This document shows, piece after piece, positions 1 through 5,722 of a DNA stretch of 5,840 nucleotides (positions within the stretch are counted from its first letter, which is position 1; each line of letters begins with the position of its first letter). Made by a program: the position numbers and the translations under genes. Source of the stretch: Chlamydiia bacterium (GTDB lineage: Bacteria; Chlamydiota; Chlamydiia; Chlamydiales; FEN-1388); assembly GCA_023269335.1 (NCBI GenBank), contig JAHFTM010000131.1:1-5840 (forward strand), in the 5' to 3' direction. The notes under the pieces are model-generated. The model saw only the letters and a list, made by a program, of their open reading frames with translations. It did not search any database and was not told where the DNA came from.

Positions 1-339
1 AAAATAGTTACAACTGAATCAATTCCTCTCACTATTACCCCTCTTTTTCTTTTACAAAACCACCTTTTGTGGTTCAAAAAGAAAAAGATCAAAGATGTGT
101 ATGCTTGCTTGAACTCAAGTGAAGAGGAAATCACAGCTTTGCAAAAGACGCAATCTCTGAGTGAAACAGATCAAAAAAAAGTCGCTGATTTATTAAAAAA
201 AGCTGAAGATCTAAAAGTTACTATCATGAAAAAGCTTGGTATTGATGATGACAGCACATTCATAGAAAAAGAGCGGAAAAAGCATATCACCAAGCGTTTC
301 AATATCAAAGCAAGCTGGCTGCCGCTCGATACGCACTAA
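1..339 (+). CDS. C-terminal part of an unrecognised protein (cut by left edge)
   Basis: The frame is open from the first base to the TAA at 337-339, giving 112 residues with no stop. The gene therefore most likely begins outside the window. A TTG at 67 could be read as a start, but no Shine-Dalgarno sequence precedes it and the open frame continues upstream, so I prefer a truncated gene. The visible protein has a short hydrophobic stretch (about residues 8-25) followed by a KKKK patch. After that comes a charged, probably helical region rich in Lys and Glu (about residues 37-80) and a basic C-terminus. No domain or catalytic motif is recognisable. It is followed by an 84-base gap containing its own promoter, so it is probably not in the lon transcript. 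Function unknown; that it is coding at all rests on the open frame and protein-like composition. Confidence 0.6.
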   Translation, partial: KIVTTESIPLTITPLFLLQNHLLWFKKKKIKDVYACLNSSEEEITALQKTQSLSETDQKKVADLLKKAEDLKVTIMKKLGIDDDSTFIEKERKKHITKRFNIKASWLPLDTH

Positions 340-353
340 AAAGATGGGATTAT

Positions 354-382
354 TTGAAATTTAAGCTTATGCCCCGTATAAT
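354..382 (+). promoter_or_regulatory. Predicted sigma70-type promoter for lon and the genes after it
   Basis: A -35 box TTGAAA lies at 354-359 (5 of 6 matches to TTGACA) and a -10 box TATAAT at 377-382 (6 of 6), separated by exactly 17 bases. Transcription would be expected to begin near 389, leaving a leader of about 35 bases before the lon start. The site falls wholly in the gap between the upstream gene and lon, as expected for the promoter of the lon block. I see no CIRCE-type inverted repeat nearby, so nothing here points to HrcA control. Confidence 0.75.
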
Positions 383-414
383 TGAATCCTTACTGAATTT
401 TACATCTATAACGT

Positions 415-421
415 GGTGATC
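415..421 (+). promoter_or_regulatory. Extended Shine-Dalgarno sequence setting the TTG start of lon
   Basis: GGTGATC at 415-421 matches the downstream part of the full anti-Shine-Dalgarno complement (GGAGGTGATC). When aligned this way, the GGAGG-equivalent position ends at 416, seven bases before TTG 424, which is the usual spacing. Because an in-frame stop (TAA 409-411) lies just upstream and the first in-frame ATG is at residue 53, inside the conserved N-domain, this site supports TTG 424 as the true start. Confidence 0.55.
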
Positions 422-423
422 TC

Positions 424-2985
424 TTGGATTTTGCAGCAAATTCCGGCTTTGATGCTGAGCTTGAAGATACAATTTTAAACTCTCTCAACCAAACAGCAAC
501 CTCAGGAAAAAAAGGCAATATACGCCTTCCTGAACATCTTTATATCTTCCCTATTTTACGCCGCCCATTCTTTCCTGGCATGGCAGCTCCTATCATGATT
601 GAACCTGGACCTTACTATGAAGTGCTGAAAATCATTGCCAAATCAGAGAATAAATTCATTGGCCTTGTTCTTACGAAAAAAGAAGAGGCTGATATTTATA
701 CACTTGGCTTTGGAGACCTCCATAAGGTCGGTGTCTTAGCCAGAGTTTTACGCATCATCCCCATGGAACAAGGCGGAGCTCAAGTCATTCTCAACATGGA
801 AAAAAGAGTGAAGATCGACCACCCTGTGAAGGGCTCAAAACAGCTTTTAGCAAAAGTAACCTATTTCGAGGATGAAGTATCTCTCACAAAAGAGCTAAAA
901 GCCTATGCTATCTCCATCATCTCTACCATCAAAGAGCTCTTAAAACTAAATCCCCTCTTTAAAGAAGAACTGCAGATCTTCTTAAGCCATTCAGACTTTA
1001 CAGAACCCGGCAAACTTGCTGACTTTGCCGTTGCACTTACCACAGCAAGTCGCGAAGAGCTGCAAGAGGTGTTAGAAACTTATGATATACCAGGTCGTAT
1101 CGATAAAGCTCTTGTCCTTTTGAAAAAAGAACTCGATTTAAGCCACCTACAGAATAGTATCAACCAGAAAATAGAAGTTACTATCAACAAAAGCCAGCGC
1201 GAGTTTTACTTACGTGAGCAGCTCAAAACAATTAAAAAAGAACTGGGCATCGAAAAAGATGATAAGACAGGTGATAAAGAAAAGTTCGAAACACGCCTCA
1301 AAACGCGTAAAGTGCCAGATGATGTCAAAGAAGTGATTCGCGAAGAGATGGAAAAACACACCTCTTTGGAGCCACAGTCGCCTGAATTTGCTCTATCCAG
1401 AAACTATCTTGATTGGCTCACAATTACTCCTTGGGGCATAAAAGGCCCTGACATCCACAATTTAAAAGAAGCTGAGCAAGTCCTAGAAAAAGATCATTAT
1501 GGCCTTGAAGATCTGAAGCAACGCATTATTGAATTCATCGGTGTCGCTAAGCTTTCTGGCACTTTAAAAGGCAGTATTTTGTGCCTTGTAGGACCACCTG
1601 GAGTCGGAAAAACAAGTGTCGGTAAAAGCATTGCCAGAGCATTGAACCGTAAATTTTTCAGATTTTCTGTTGGTGGCATGCGCGATGAAGCTGAAATTAA
1701 AGGACACAGGCGCACCTACATTGGAGCTATGCCTGGAAAGATCATTCAGGCTCTGAAATACTGTCAAACAATGAACCCTGTAATCATGCTAGACGAAGTG
1801 GATAAACTCCTTTCTAGCTATCATGGTGATCCTGCTTCAGCACTACTTGAAGTACTGGACCCTGAGCAAAACAGCGAATTCCTTGATCACTATCTAGATG
1901 TGCGTTGCGACCTTTCCGATGTACTCTTTATAGTAACAGCAAACGTTCTTGATACTATTCCCGATCCACTGTTAGACAGAATGGACGTAATGCGTCTTTC
2001 AGGCTATGTCACACAAGAAAAACTGCAAATTGCTCAACGCTATCTAATTCCCAAACACAGAAAACAGATGGGCTTGAAAACCAATCAAGTCAGTTTTTCA
2101 GCAGAAGCACTTAGAAAGTTAGTTGAGGGCTATGCCAGAGAAGCAGGAGTAAGAACGCTTGAAAATAACATTAAAAAAATTCTCCGAAAAATCACTGTGA
2201 AAATTGTGCGCGACAAAGAAGCTGCTATCCATAAAGGCAAGGTAAATAAAAAAGCCACTGAGAAAGCATTGGCGAAAAAATATGTCATTGAGCCAAAAGA
2301 CTTACAAGAATACCTTGGAAAGCCCCTTTTCCATTCAGAGCGCTTCTATGAAAAAACACCTATTGGTGTATGTACAGGCCTAGCTTGGACATCTATGGGT
2401 GGCACAACTCTTTACGTTGAGGCAATTAAAATTGCACATGAAAAAACTGAGATGAAACTTACTGGTCAAGCAGGTCAGGTGATGAAAGAATCTTCAGAAA
2501 TAGCTTGGAGCTACCTTCATGCTGCGAGTGAAAAATATCTGCCTGGAGTTACTTTTTTTGCAAAAGATCAAGTGCACCTTCACATCCCTGAAGGGGCAAC
2601 ACCCAAAGATGGCCCTTCTGCAGGGGTGACAATGGTAACAGCGATGCTCTCACTATTAGCAAAAACGCCTGTAGTTGATGATCTTGCTATGACTGGTGAG
2701 CTTACATTAACAGGACGTGTGCTGCCGATTGGAGGGGTCAAAGAAAAACTTGTTGCCTCAAAGCGTGCGGGCATCAAAGTGGTGATTATACCCAAAGACA
2801 ACTTGCGCGATATTGATGAGCTTCCCTCACACATCAAAAATGGAATTACAATCCATTTTGTGGAACATTATGATGAAGTGTTTAAGCTTGCATTTCCAAC
2901 ACTTGTCGCCCAAACTACTTTGGCACTGCGCAAAAAAGAGCCGGCAAAAATAAAAATTGAAGAAAAGAAACGGAAGAAGAAATGA
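424..2985 (+). CDS. lon: ATP-dependent Lon protease (endopeptidase La)
   Basis: Cytosolic AAA+ serine protease that unfolds and degrades damaged or regulatory proteins as a ring-shaped oligomer. At 853 residues it is longer than E. coli Lon (784). In order: an acidic N-terminal extension of about 30 residues; the substrate-binding N-domain (about 36-240); a helical linker; the AAA+ module with Walker A GPPGVGKT (390-397), Walker B VIMLDEVDK (453-461), sensor-1 Asn507, arginine finger Arg519 and sensor-2 Arg577; and the protease domain (about 648-830). The catalytic dyad is Ser732 (in DGPSAG) and Lys775 (in GGVKEKL), 43 residues apart as in E. coli (S679/K722). All key residues are present, so the enzyme should be active. 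A lysine-rich insertion (about 598-619) precedes the protease domain, and 11 of the last 18 residues are Lys or Arg. The start is TTG, supported by an upstream stop and a well-spaced Shine-Dalgarno sequence. The stop overlaps the next gene's ATG. Confidence 0.97.
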   Translation: MDFAANSGFDAELEDTILNSLNQTATSGKKGNIRLPEHLYIFPILRRPFFPGMAAPIMIEPGPYYEVLKIIAKSENKFIGLVLTKKEEADIYTLGFGDLHKVGVLARVLRIIPMEQGGAQVILNMEKRVKIDHPVKGSKQLLAKVTYFEDEVSLTKELKAYAISIISTIKELLKLNPLFKEELQIFLSHSDFTEPGKLADFAVALTTASREELQEVLETYDIPGRIDKALVLLKKELDLSHLQNSINQKIEVTINKSQREFYLREQLKTIKKELGIEKDDKTGDKEKFETRLKTRKVPDDVKEVIREEMEKHTSLEPQSPEFALSRNYLDWLTITPWGIKGPDIHNLKEAEQVLEKDHYGLEDLKQRIIEFIGVAKLSGTLKGSILCLVGPPGVGKTSVGKSIARALNRKFFRFSVGGMRDEAEIKGHRRTYIGAMPGKIIQALKYCQTMNPVIMLDEVDKLLSSYHGDPASALLEVLDPEQNSEFLDHYLDVRCDLSDVLFIVTANVLDTIPDPLLDRMDVMRLSGYVTQEKLQIAQRYLIPKHRKQMGLKTNQVSFSAEALRKLVEGYAREAGVRTLENNIKKILRKITVKIVRDKEAAIHKGKVNKKATEKALAKKYVIEPKDLQEYLGKPLFHSERFYEKTPIGVCTGLAWTSMGGTTLYVEAIKIAHEKTEMKLTGQAGQVMKESSEIAWSYLHAASEKYLPGVTFFAKDQVHLHIPEGATPKDGPSAGVTMVTAMLSLLAKTPVVDDLAMTGELTLTGRVLPIGGVKEKLVASKRAGIKVVIIPKDNLRDIDELPSHIKNGITIHFVEHYDEVFKLAFPTLVAQTTLALRKKEPAKIKIEEKKRKKK

Positions 2986-3497
2986 GCTTCAAAGAATATT
3001 GCAGAAGAAAATGGATCCACCCTGATGAGTTGGAACGCAAAGTAGCACAATTACGCTCTGAAGGAAAAAAAATCGCCACACTCAATGGCTCCTTTGATCT
3101 GTTGCATGCAGGTCATCTTCATATGATTTTTGAAGCTTCACAGGTAGCTGACGTTTTGATTGTGGCACTCAACAGCGACGCTTCTATCAAGCAATATAAA
3201 AGTCCTTTAAGGCCAATAATTCCCCTTGAAGGACGCCTGGAAATGATGTCAGCACTTGAATTTGTCAATTTTGTTACCTGGTTCGAAGAAACTGATCCAT
3301 GCAAGCTACTTTCGAAAATTCGCCCAGATGTGCATGTCAATGGCTCCGAGTATGGCGAAAACTGCATTGAAGCCGATGTTGTTCGCCAGAATGGAGGAAA
3401 AATGCATATTGTACAATTAATTCCCGGCCTTTCAACATCAGCAATCACAAAAAAAATTGAAGAATTATGCGCCTTATCTGGTCGCAAGACCCCTTAG
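2982..3497 (+). CDS. rfaE2: Stand-alone HldE/RfaE C-terminal-type nucleotidyltransferase (probable heptose-1-phosphate adenylyltransferase)
   Basis: Small cytosolic cytidylyltransferase-fold enzyme of 171 residues. Its family transfers a nucleotide to a sugar phosphate; the closest type is the adenylyltransferase half of HldE (RfaE domain II), which makes ADP-glycero-manno-heptose for lipopolysaccharide. Visible motifs are GSFDLLHAGH (36-45) with the HxGH nucleotide-binding signature at 42-45, VALNSDASIK, the RP(I)IPLEGRLEMMSAL stretch, RPDVHVNGSEY (about 114-124), and a C-terminal STSAI at 151-155 corresponding to the STTRI/ISSTxI motif. No sugar kinase domain is attached, unlike E. coli HldE. 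In typical members the RPDVLVKGGDY motif has a Lys where Asn120 lies here, so substrate choice is uncertain; glycerol-3-phosphate cytidylyltransferase is an alternative. The ATG overlaps the lon stop (ATGA, 2982-2985), and the purine-rich GGAAGAAGAA ahead of it supplies the ribosome binding site. Translation is probably coupled to lon. Confidence 0.85.
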   Translation: MSFKEYCRRKWIHPDELERKVAQLRSEGKKIATLNGSFDLLHAGHLHMIFEASQVADVLIVALNSDASIKQYKSPLRPIIPLEGRLEMMSALEFVNFVTWFEETDPCKLLSKIRPDVHVNGSEYGENCIEADVVRQNGGKMHIVQLIPGLSTSAITKKIEELCALSGRKTP

Positions 3498-4708
3498 ATA
3501 ACGATAACATAGACACGTTGAGAAAATTTTGCCTTATTTTGCAAGCTAAGGAAATCAATTACTTGCAAGAAGAAATTGTCGATAGCAACTGGGCAAGCGA
3601 TACATACGGAAATAGAATCTTCCGCCTCTGGATTGTTGATGAAGACCAGGTTGTAGGAGCTCAAAAGCTTTTGGAAGCATTTTTACAAAATCCTGAACTG
3701 CACAAAGTAGATCGTATAGCTGCAAAATTGCAAGACAGCAAGTTAGCACAGCCTGAATCCGAAATGCCAGCAAACGAAACTATGAGTGACACCAAGCGCT
3801 TTTTAGAAAAAAAGTTGAAAACAAAAATAAAGCCTCCTTCCGAACGATCGTTCAAAACCCACTTCCGGCTTACTAATTTTCTGATACTGATTTGCTGTTC
3901 ACTGCTTCTTTTAACTCTTTGGACAGAAACGAGTACTGAAAAAATACCCCCTGCTGTAAGCAGTGAGATCATCACCACATCTCCTCTAGAAAAAGCGTTG
4001 CTTTTTGACTATCCAGAGTCTTTTGAGCTGATCGATAAAATCGTATCTCTTTATGGCTATGATGCGCTTTTGAAGCCAAAGGAATTACCACCTGCCGGCA
4101 AGCTGCTCTATGAAGAACATCTTAAAAGCGCGCCCTGGCAAGGCGCTTACCCCTATTTTGTACAAACCTGCAAGCGGTTCATCGCATACAAAGCGTTTGA
4201 ACCACCAATGTGGCAAGATATAGAGTTTTTTGGAAAAATAAAGAAAGGCGAAGTGTGGCGCCTGGTCACACCTATTTTGCTTCACGCTGATATCCTTCAC
4301 CTTTTCTTTAACATGATCTGGCTGCTTATTTTAGGCACTCAAATTGAAGCACATATCGGCATAGGTCGTTATCTTATTTTCATCACCCTTTGTGCTGTCG
4401 TTGCAAACGTTGCCCAATACCTTATCTCAGGCCCATTTTTTATTGGCTTTTCAGGAGTTGTCTGCTCGATGGCCTTTTTCATTCGTGCACGTCAAAAAAC
4501 AGCCCCCTGGGAGGGCTATCACATGGCAACTAGCACATTTCATTTCATTCTTTTTTTCATTGGTGCACTTGCTTGTTTGTCACTCTTGACCTTTGGTTTA
4601 GAAATTTTTGGCTTCGGCTCAATCCAGATTATTATCGCCAATACCGCACATATTACGGGTGCGCTTATAGGTTATTTTTTGGGAAGACAGAATATCTTCC
4701 ACAGTTGA
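3467..4708 (+). CDS. GlpG-type rhomboid intramembrane serine protease with enlarged first loop
   Basis: Inner-membrane protease that cuts transmembrane substrates within the bilayer. The first 65 or so residues resemble the cytoplasmic N-domain of GlpG, ending in a short helix like LLEAFLQNP. A charged linker leads to TM1 (about 138-153). The rhomboid core follows: Trp264-Arg265 of loop L1, His278 and Asn282 in TM2, catalytic Ser329 in GFSG (TM4) and catalytic His395 in the AHITG motif of TM6. Trp-to-His (14 residues) and His-to-Ser (51) spacings are identical to E. coli GlpG (W136, H150, S201), which argues for an active enzyme. Two departures stand out: about 90 extra residues between TM1 and the WR motif, and 13 extra between Ser and His. 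The ATG at 3467 lies 31 bases inside the nucleotidyltransferase gene; the next in-frame ATG is near residue 100 and would remove the N-domain. The ribosome binding site is weak (GAAG), so translation may depend on coupling. Confidence 0.92.
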   Translation: MRLIWSQDPLDNDNIDTLRKFCLILQAKEINYLQEEIVDSNWASDTYGNRIFRLWIVDEDQVVGAQKLLEAFLQNPELHKVDRIAAKLQDSKLAQPESEMPANETMSDTKRFLEKKLKTKIKPPSERSFKTHFRLTNFLILICCSLLLLTLWTETSTEKIPPAVSSEIITTSPLEKALLFDYPESFELIDKIVSLYGYDALLKPKELPPAGKLLYEEHLKSAPWQGAYPYFVQTCKRFIAYKAFEPPMWQDIEFFGKIKKGEVWRLVTPILLHADILHLFFNMIWLLILGTQIEAHIGIGRYLIFITLCAVVANVAQYLISGPFFIGFSGVVCSMAFFIRARQKTAPWEGYHMATSTFHFILFFIGALACLSLLTFGLEIFGFGSIQIIIANTAHITGALIGYFLGRQNIFHS

Positions 4709-4777
4709 GCTTTTTTACGTGATGAAAATTCGCCAATATGGTGAACTTAGGAACAGCAACTGTCAACGGGGTACGTT

Positions 4778-5548
4778 ATGTTAGAACAATATCGCAAAGA
4801 TTTTCCGGCAGAAGAAAAAGATCTTCTTCCCGACAGCGAATCATCCATGGGAAAGCGCAAACTCCTTTTTATCTTATCCGGAGCAACTTTTGCTCTTCTT
4901 TTTTTCCTCTTTTTAATGGGCCTCTTCAGAAATGAAGAAGAGAATCTTGTGCAGATGGAGGTAAAACCTGAAGTCTCAAAAGAAACTCTTTTGCAGTTTG
5001 AAGAAAAACTTCAGACAGTAATATCACGCTTGGAAAAATTAGAAGCGAATCAGCTGCCAAATCAAGAACTAGCTACCATACAAGCAAGCATAAAACCAAC
5101 AAAATCAGAAAAGACAACTTTTGAAAAGCAAAGCGTCGAAACTGCTAGTCAATCTGCTGTTGTTCTTTCTACCCCTGAAGATGCTGTAGCAATGACTAGC
5201 CAAGCACTCAGAAGCCTCATAGAAAAAAGTGTCGCCAAAGCAAGAGATGCATCTGTTGTCAATGCTGATGGGATAGCGATGACAAAAGCTACTACTACAA
5301 AAGTTACAAAAGCCAAGACAAAAAAATCCAAAGAGAAGCTCACAAAAGAAACCCTTGCAAAACAAGATCCAACATCAAATGTCTATGTGGTGCAAAAGGG
5401 CGATACTTTGTCAAAAATTTCTGTTCGCTACTATGGCACACCAAATCGCTGGAGAGCAATTTACGAGGCAAATCGTGAACGAATCAATAATATTAACTCA
5501 CTTAAAGTTGGCACCACGATTGTGATTCCTCAACATCCAAAACAGTAA
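4778..5548 (+). CDS. Single-pass membrane protein with C-terminal LysM domain
   Basis: Predicted envelope protein of 256 residues. A charged cytoplasmic N-terminus of about 28 residues, ending in KRK, is followed by one strongly hydrophobic segment (29-50). No signal-peptidase site is evident, so it is probably a membrane anchor that places the rest outside the cytoplasm. Next come a probable coiled coil (about 66-91), a Ser/Thr/Ala-rich stretch, and a Lys/Thr-rich linker (169-195, 10 of 27 residues Lys). The C-terminus is one LysM domain (203-252), opening with YVVQKGDTLSKIS and closing with VGTTIVIP. LysM domains bind N-acetylglucosamine polymers such as peptidoglycan; no hydrolase domain accompanies it here, so it may tether the membrane to the wall or recruit partners. 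ATG 4778 is the first start after an in-frame TAG (4748-4750), with GGGG at 4768-4771 as a modest ribosome binding site. It lies 69 bases after the rhomboid gene and may share its transcript. Confidence 0.88.
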   Translation: MLEQYRKDFPAEEKDLLPDSESSMGKRKLLFILSGATFALLFFLFLMGLFRNEEENLVQMEVKPEVSKETLLQFEEKLQTVISRLEKLEANQLPNQELATIQASIKPTKSEKTTFEKQSVETASQSAVVLSTPEDAVAMTSQALRSLIEKSVAKARDASVVNADGIAMTKATTTKVTKAKTKKSKEKLTKETLAKQDPTSNVYVVQKGDTLSKISVRYYGTPNRWRAIYEANRERINNINSLKVGTTIVIPQHPKQ

Positions 5549-5559
5549 AAAGTGAGGAA

Positions 5560-5670
5560 ATGGTAGTCTTGGTAAGTAATGTGCTGAATCCGGAGTTCAT
5601 AAGGCGCACAGGTGAGGAACCAAAAGACGCAGAGAAAATTGAAGATCTGTTTCTCTTCATCTCTGCGTAA
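5560..5670 (+). CDS. Doubtful 36-codon ORF in the gap after the LysM gene
   Basis: An ATG at 5560 opens a frame of 36 codons ending at TAA 5668-5670. The predicted peptide begins MVVLVSNVLNPEF and is acidic in the middle (GEEPKDAEKIED) before a hydrophobic end (LFLFISA). A GTGAGGAA sequence directly precedes it, but its AGGA core is only one base from the ATG, too close for a normal ribosome binding site. An ORF of this length is expected often by chance, and the 3' third is also a hairpin. I recognise no family; it could be a small protein, a decayed gene fragment or chance. Confidence 0.2.
   Translation: MVVLVSNVLNPEFIRRTGEEPKDAEKIEDLFLFISA
5627..5668 (+). other. Bulged 15-bp hairpin with a competing downstream stem
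   Basis: ACGCAGAGA (5627-5635) is perfectly complementary to TCTCTGCGT (5660-5668). After a 4-base AAAT bulge on the left arm, TGAAGA (5640-5645) pairs with TCTTCA (5654-5659), leaving the 8-base loop 5646-5653. The right arm can instead pair downstream: TCTGCG (5662-5667) with CGCAGA (5692-5697), and TAA (5668-5670) with TTA (5686-5688). The two folds exclude each other. No T-run follows either stem on the + strand, so it is not a standard intrinsic terminator. It lies 54 bases before the next start codon and may be a leader structure, an RNA processing site or part of a small RNA. Confidence 0.5.
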
Positions 5671-5722
5671 ACAAGGTTACTGAAATTACGGCGCAGATAA
5701 AAAATAATCGGTTAAAAATACA

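Noticed and set aside
67..69. TTG 67 as the true start of the first gene
   Set aside because: The frame is open to the left edge and there is no ribosome binding site before the TTG, so a gene truncated by the window is more likely.
1497..1767. Reverse-strand ORFs opposite the Walker A region of lon
   Set aside because: They are antisense shadows of a highly conserved coding sequence, with no recognisable protein and no supporting signals.
3119..3487. 122-codon reverse-strand ORF opposite the nucleotidyltransferase gene
   Set aside because: Although fairly long, its product shows no domain and the + strand frame has clear family motifs, so it is a shadow.
4682..4716. GGAAGA / TCTTCC hairpin (4682-4700) followed by TTTTTT (4711-4716) as a terminator after the rhomboid gene
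   Set aside because: The stem is only 6 bp and the T-run begins 10 bases after it, and the hairpin is inside the coding region. This is not a convincing intrinsic terminator.
4714..4742. Possible promoter for the LysM gene (TTTACG, 17 bases, TATGGT)
   Set aside because: Both boxes match consensus at only 4 of 6 positions; such matches are common by chance in AT-rich DNA.
4738..4935. 65-codon ORF starting at ATG 4738
   Set aside because: It overlaps the LysM gene in another frame and encodes an Arg/Ser-rich sequence with no domain; the LysM frame is clearly the coding one.
5105..5365. Reverse-strand Cys/Phe-rich ORFs opposite the LysM gene
   Set aside because: The Cys and Phe richness is the mirror of Lys/Ala/Thr codons (AAA, GCA, ACA) on the + strand; no independent evidence for coding.
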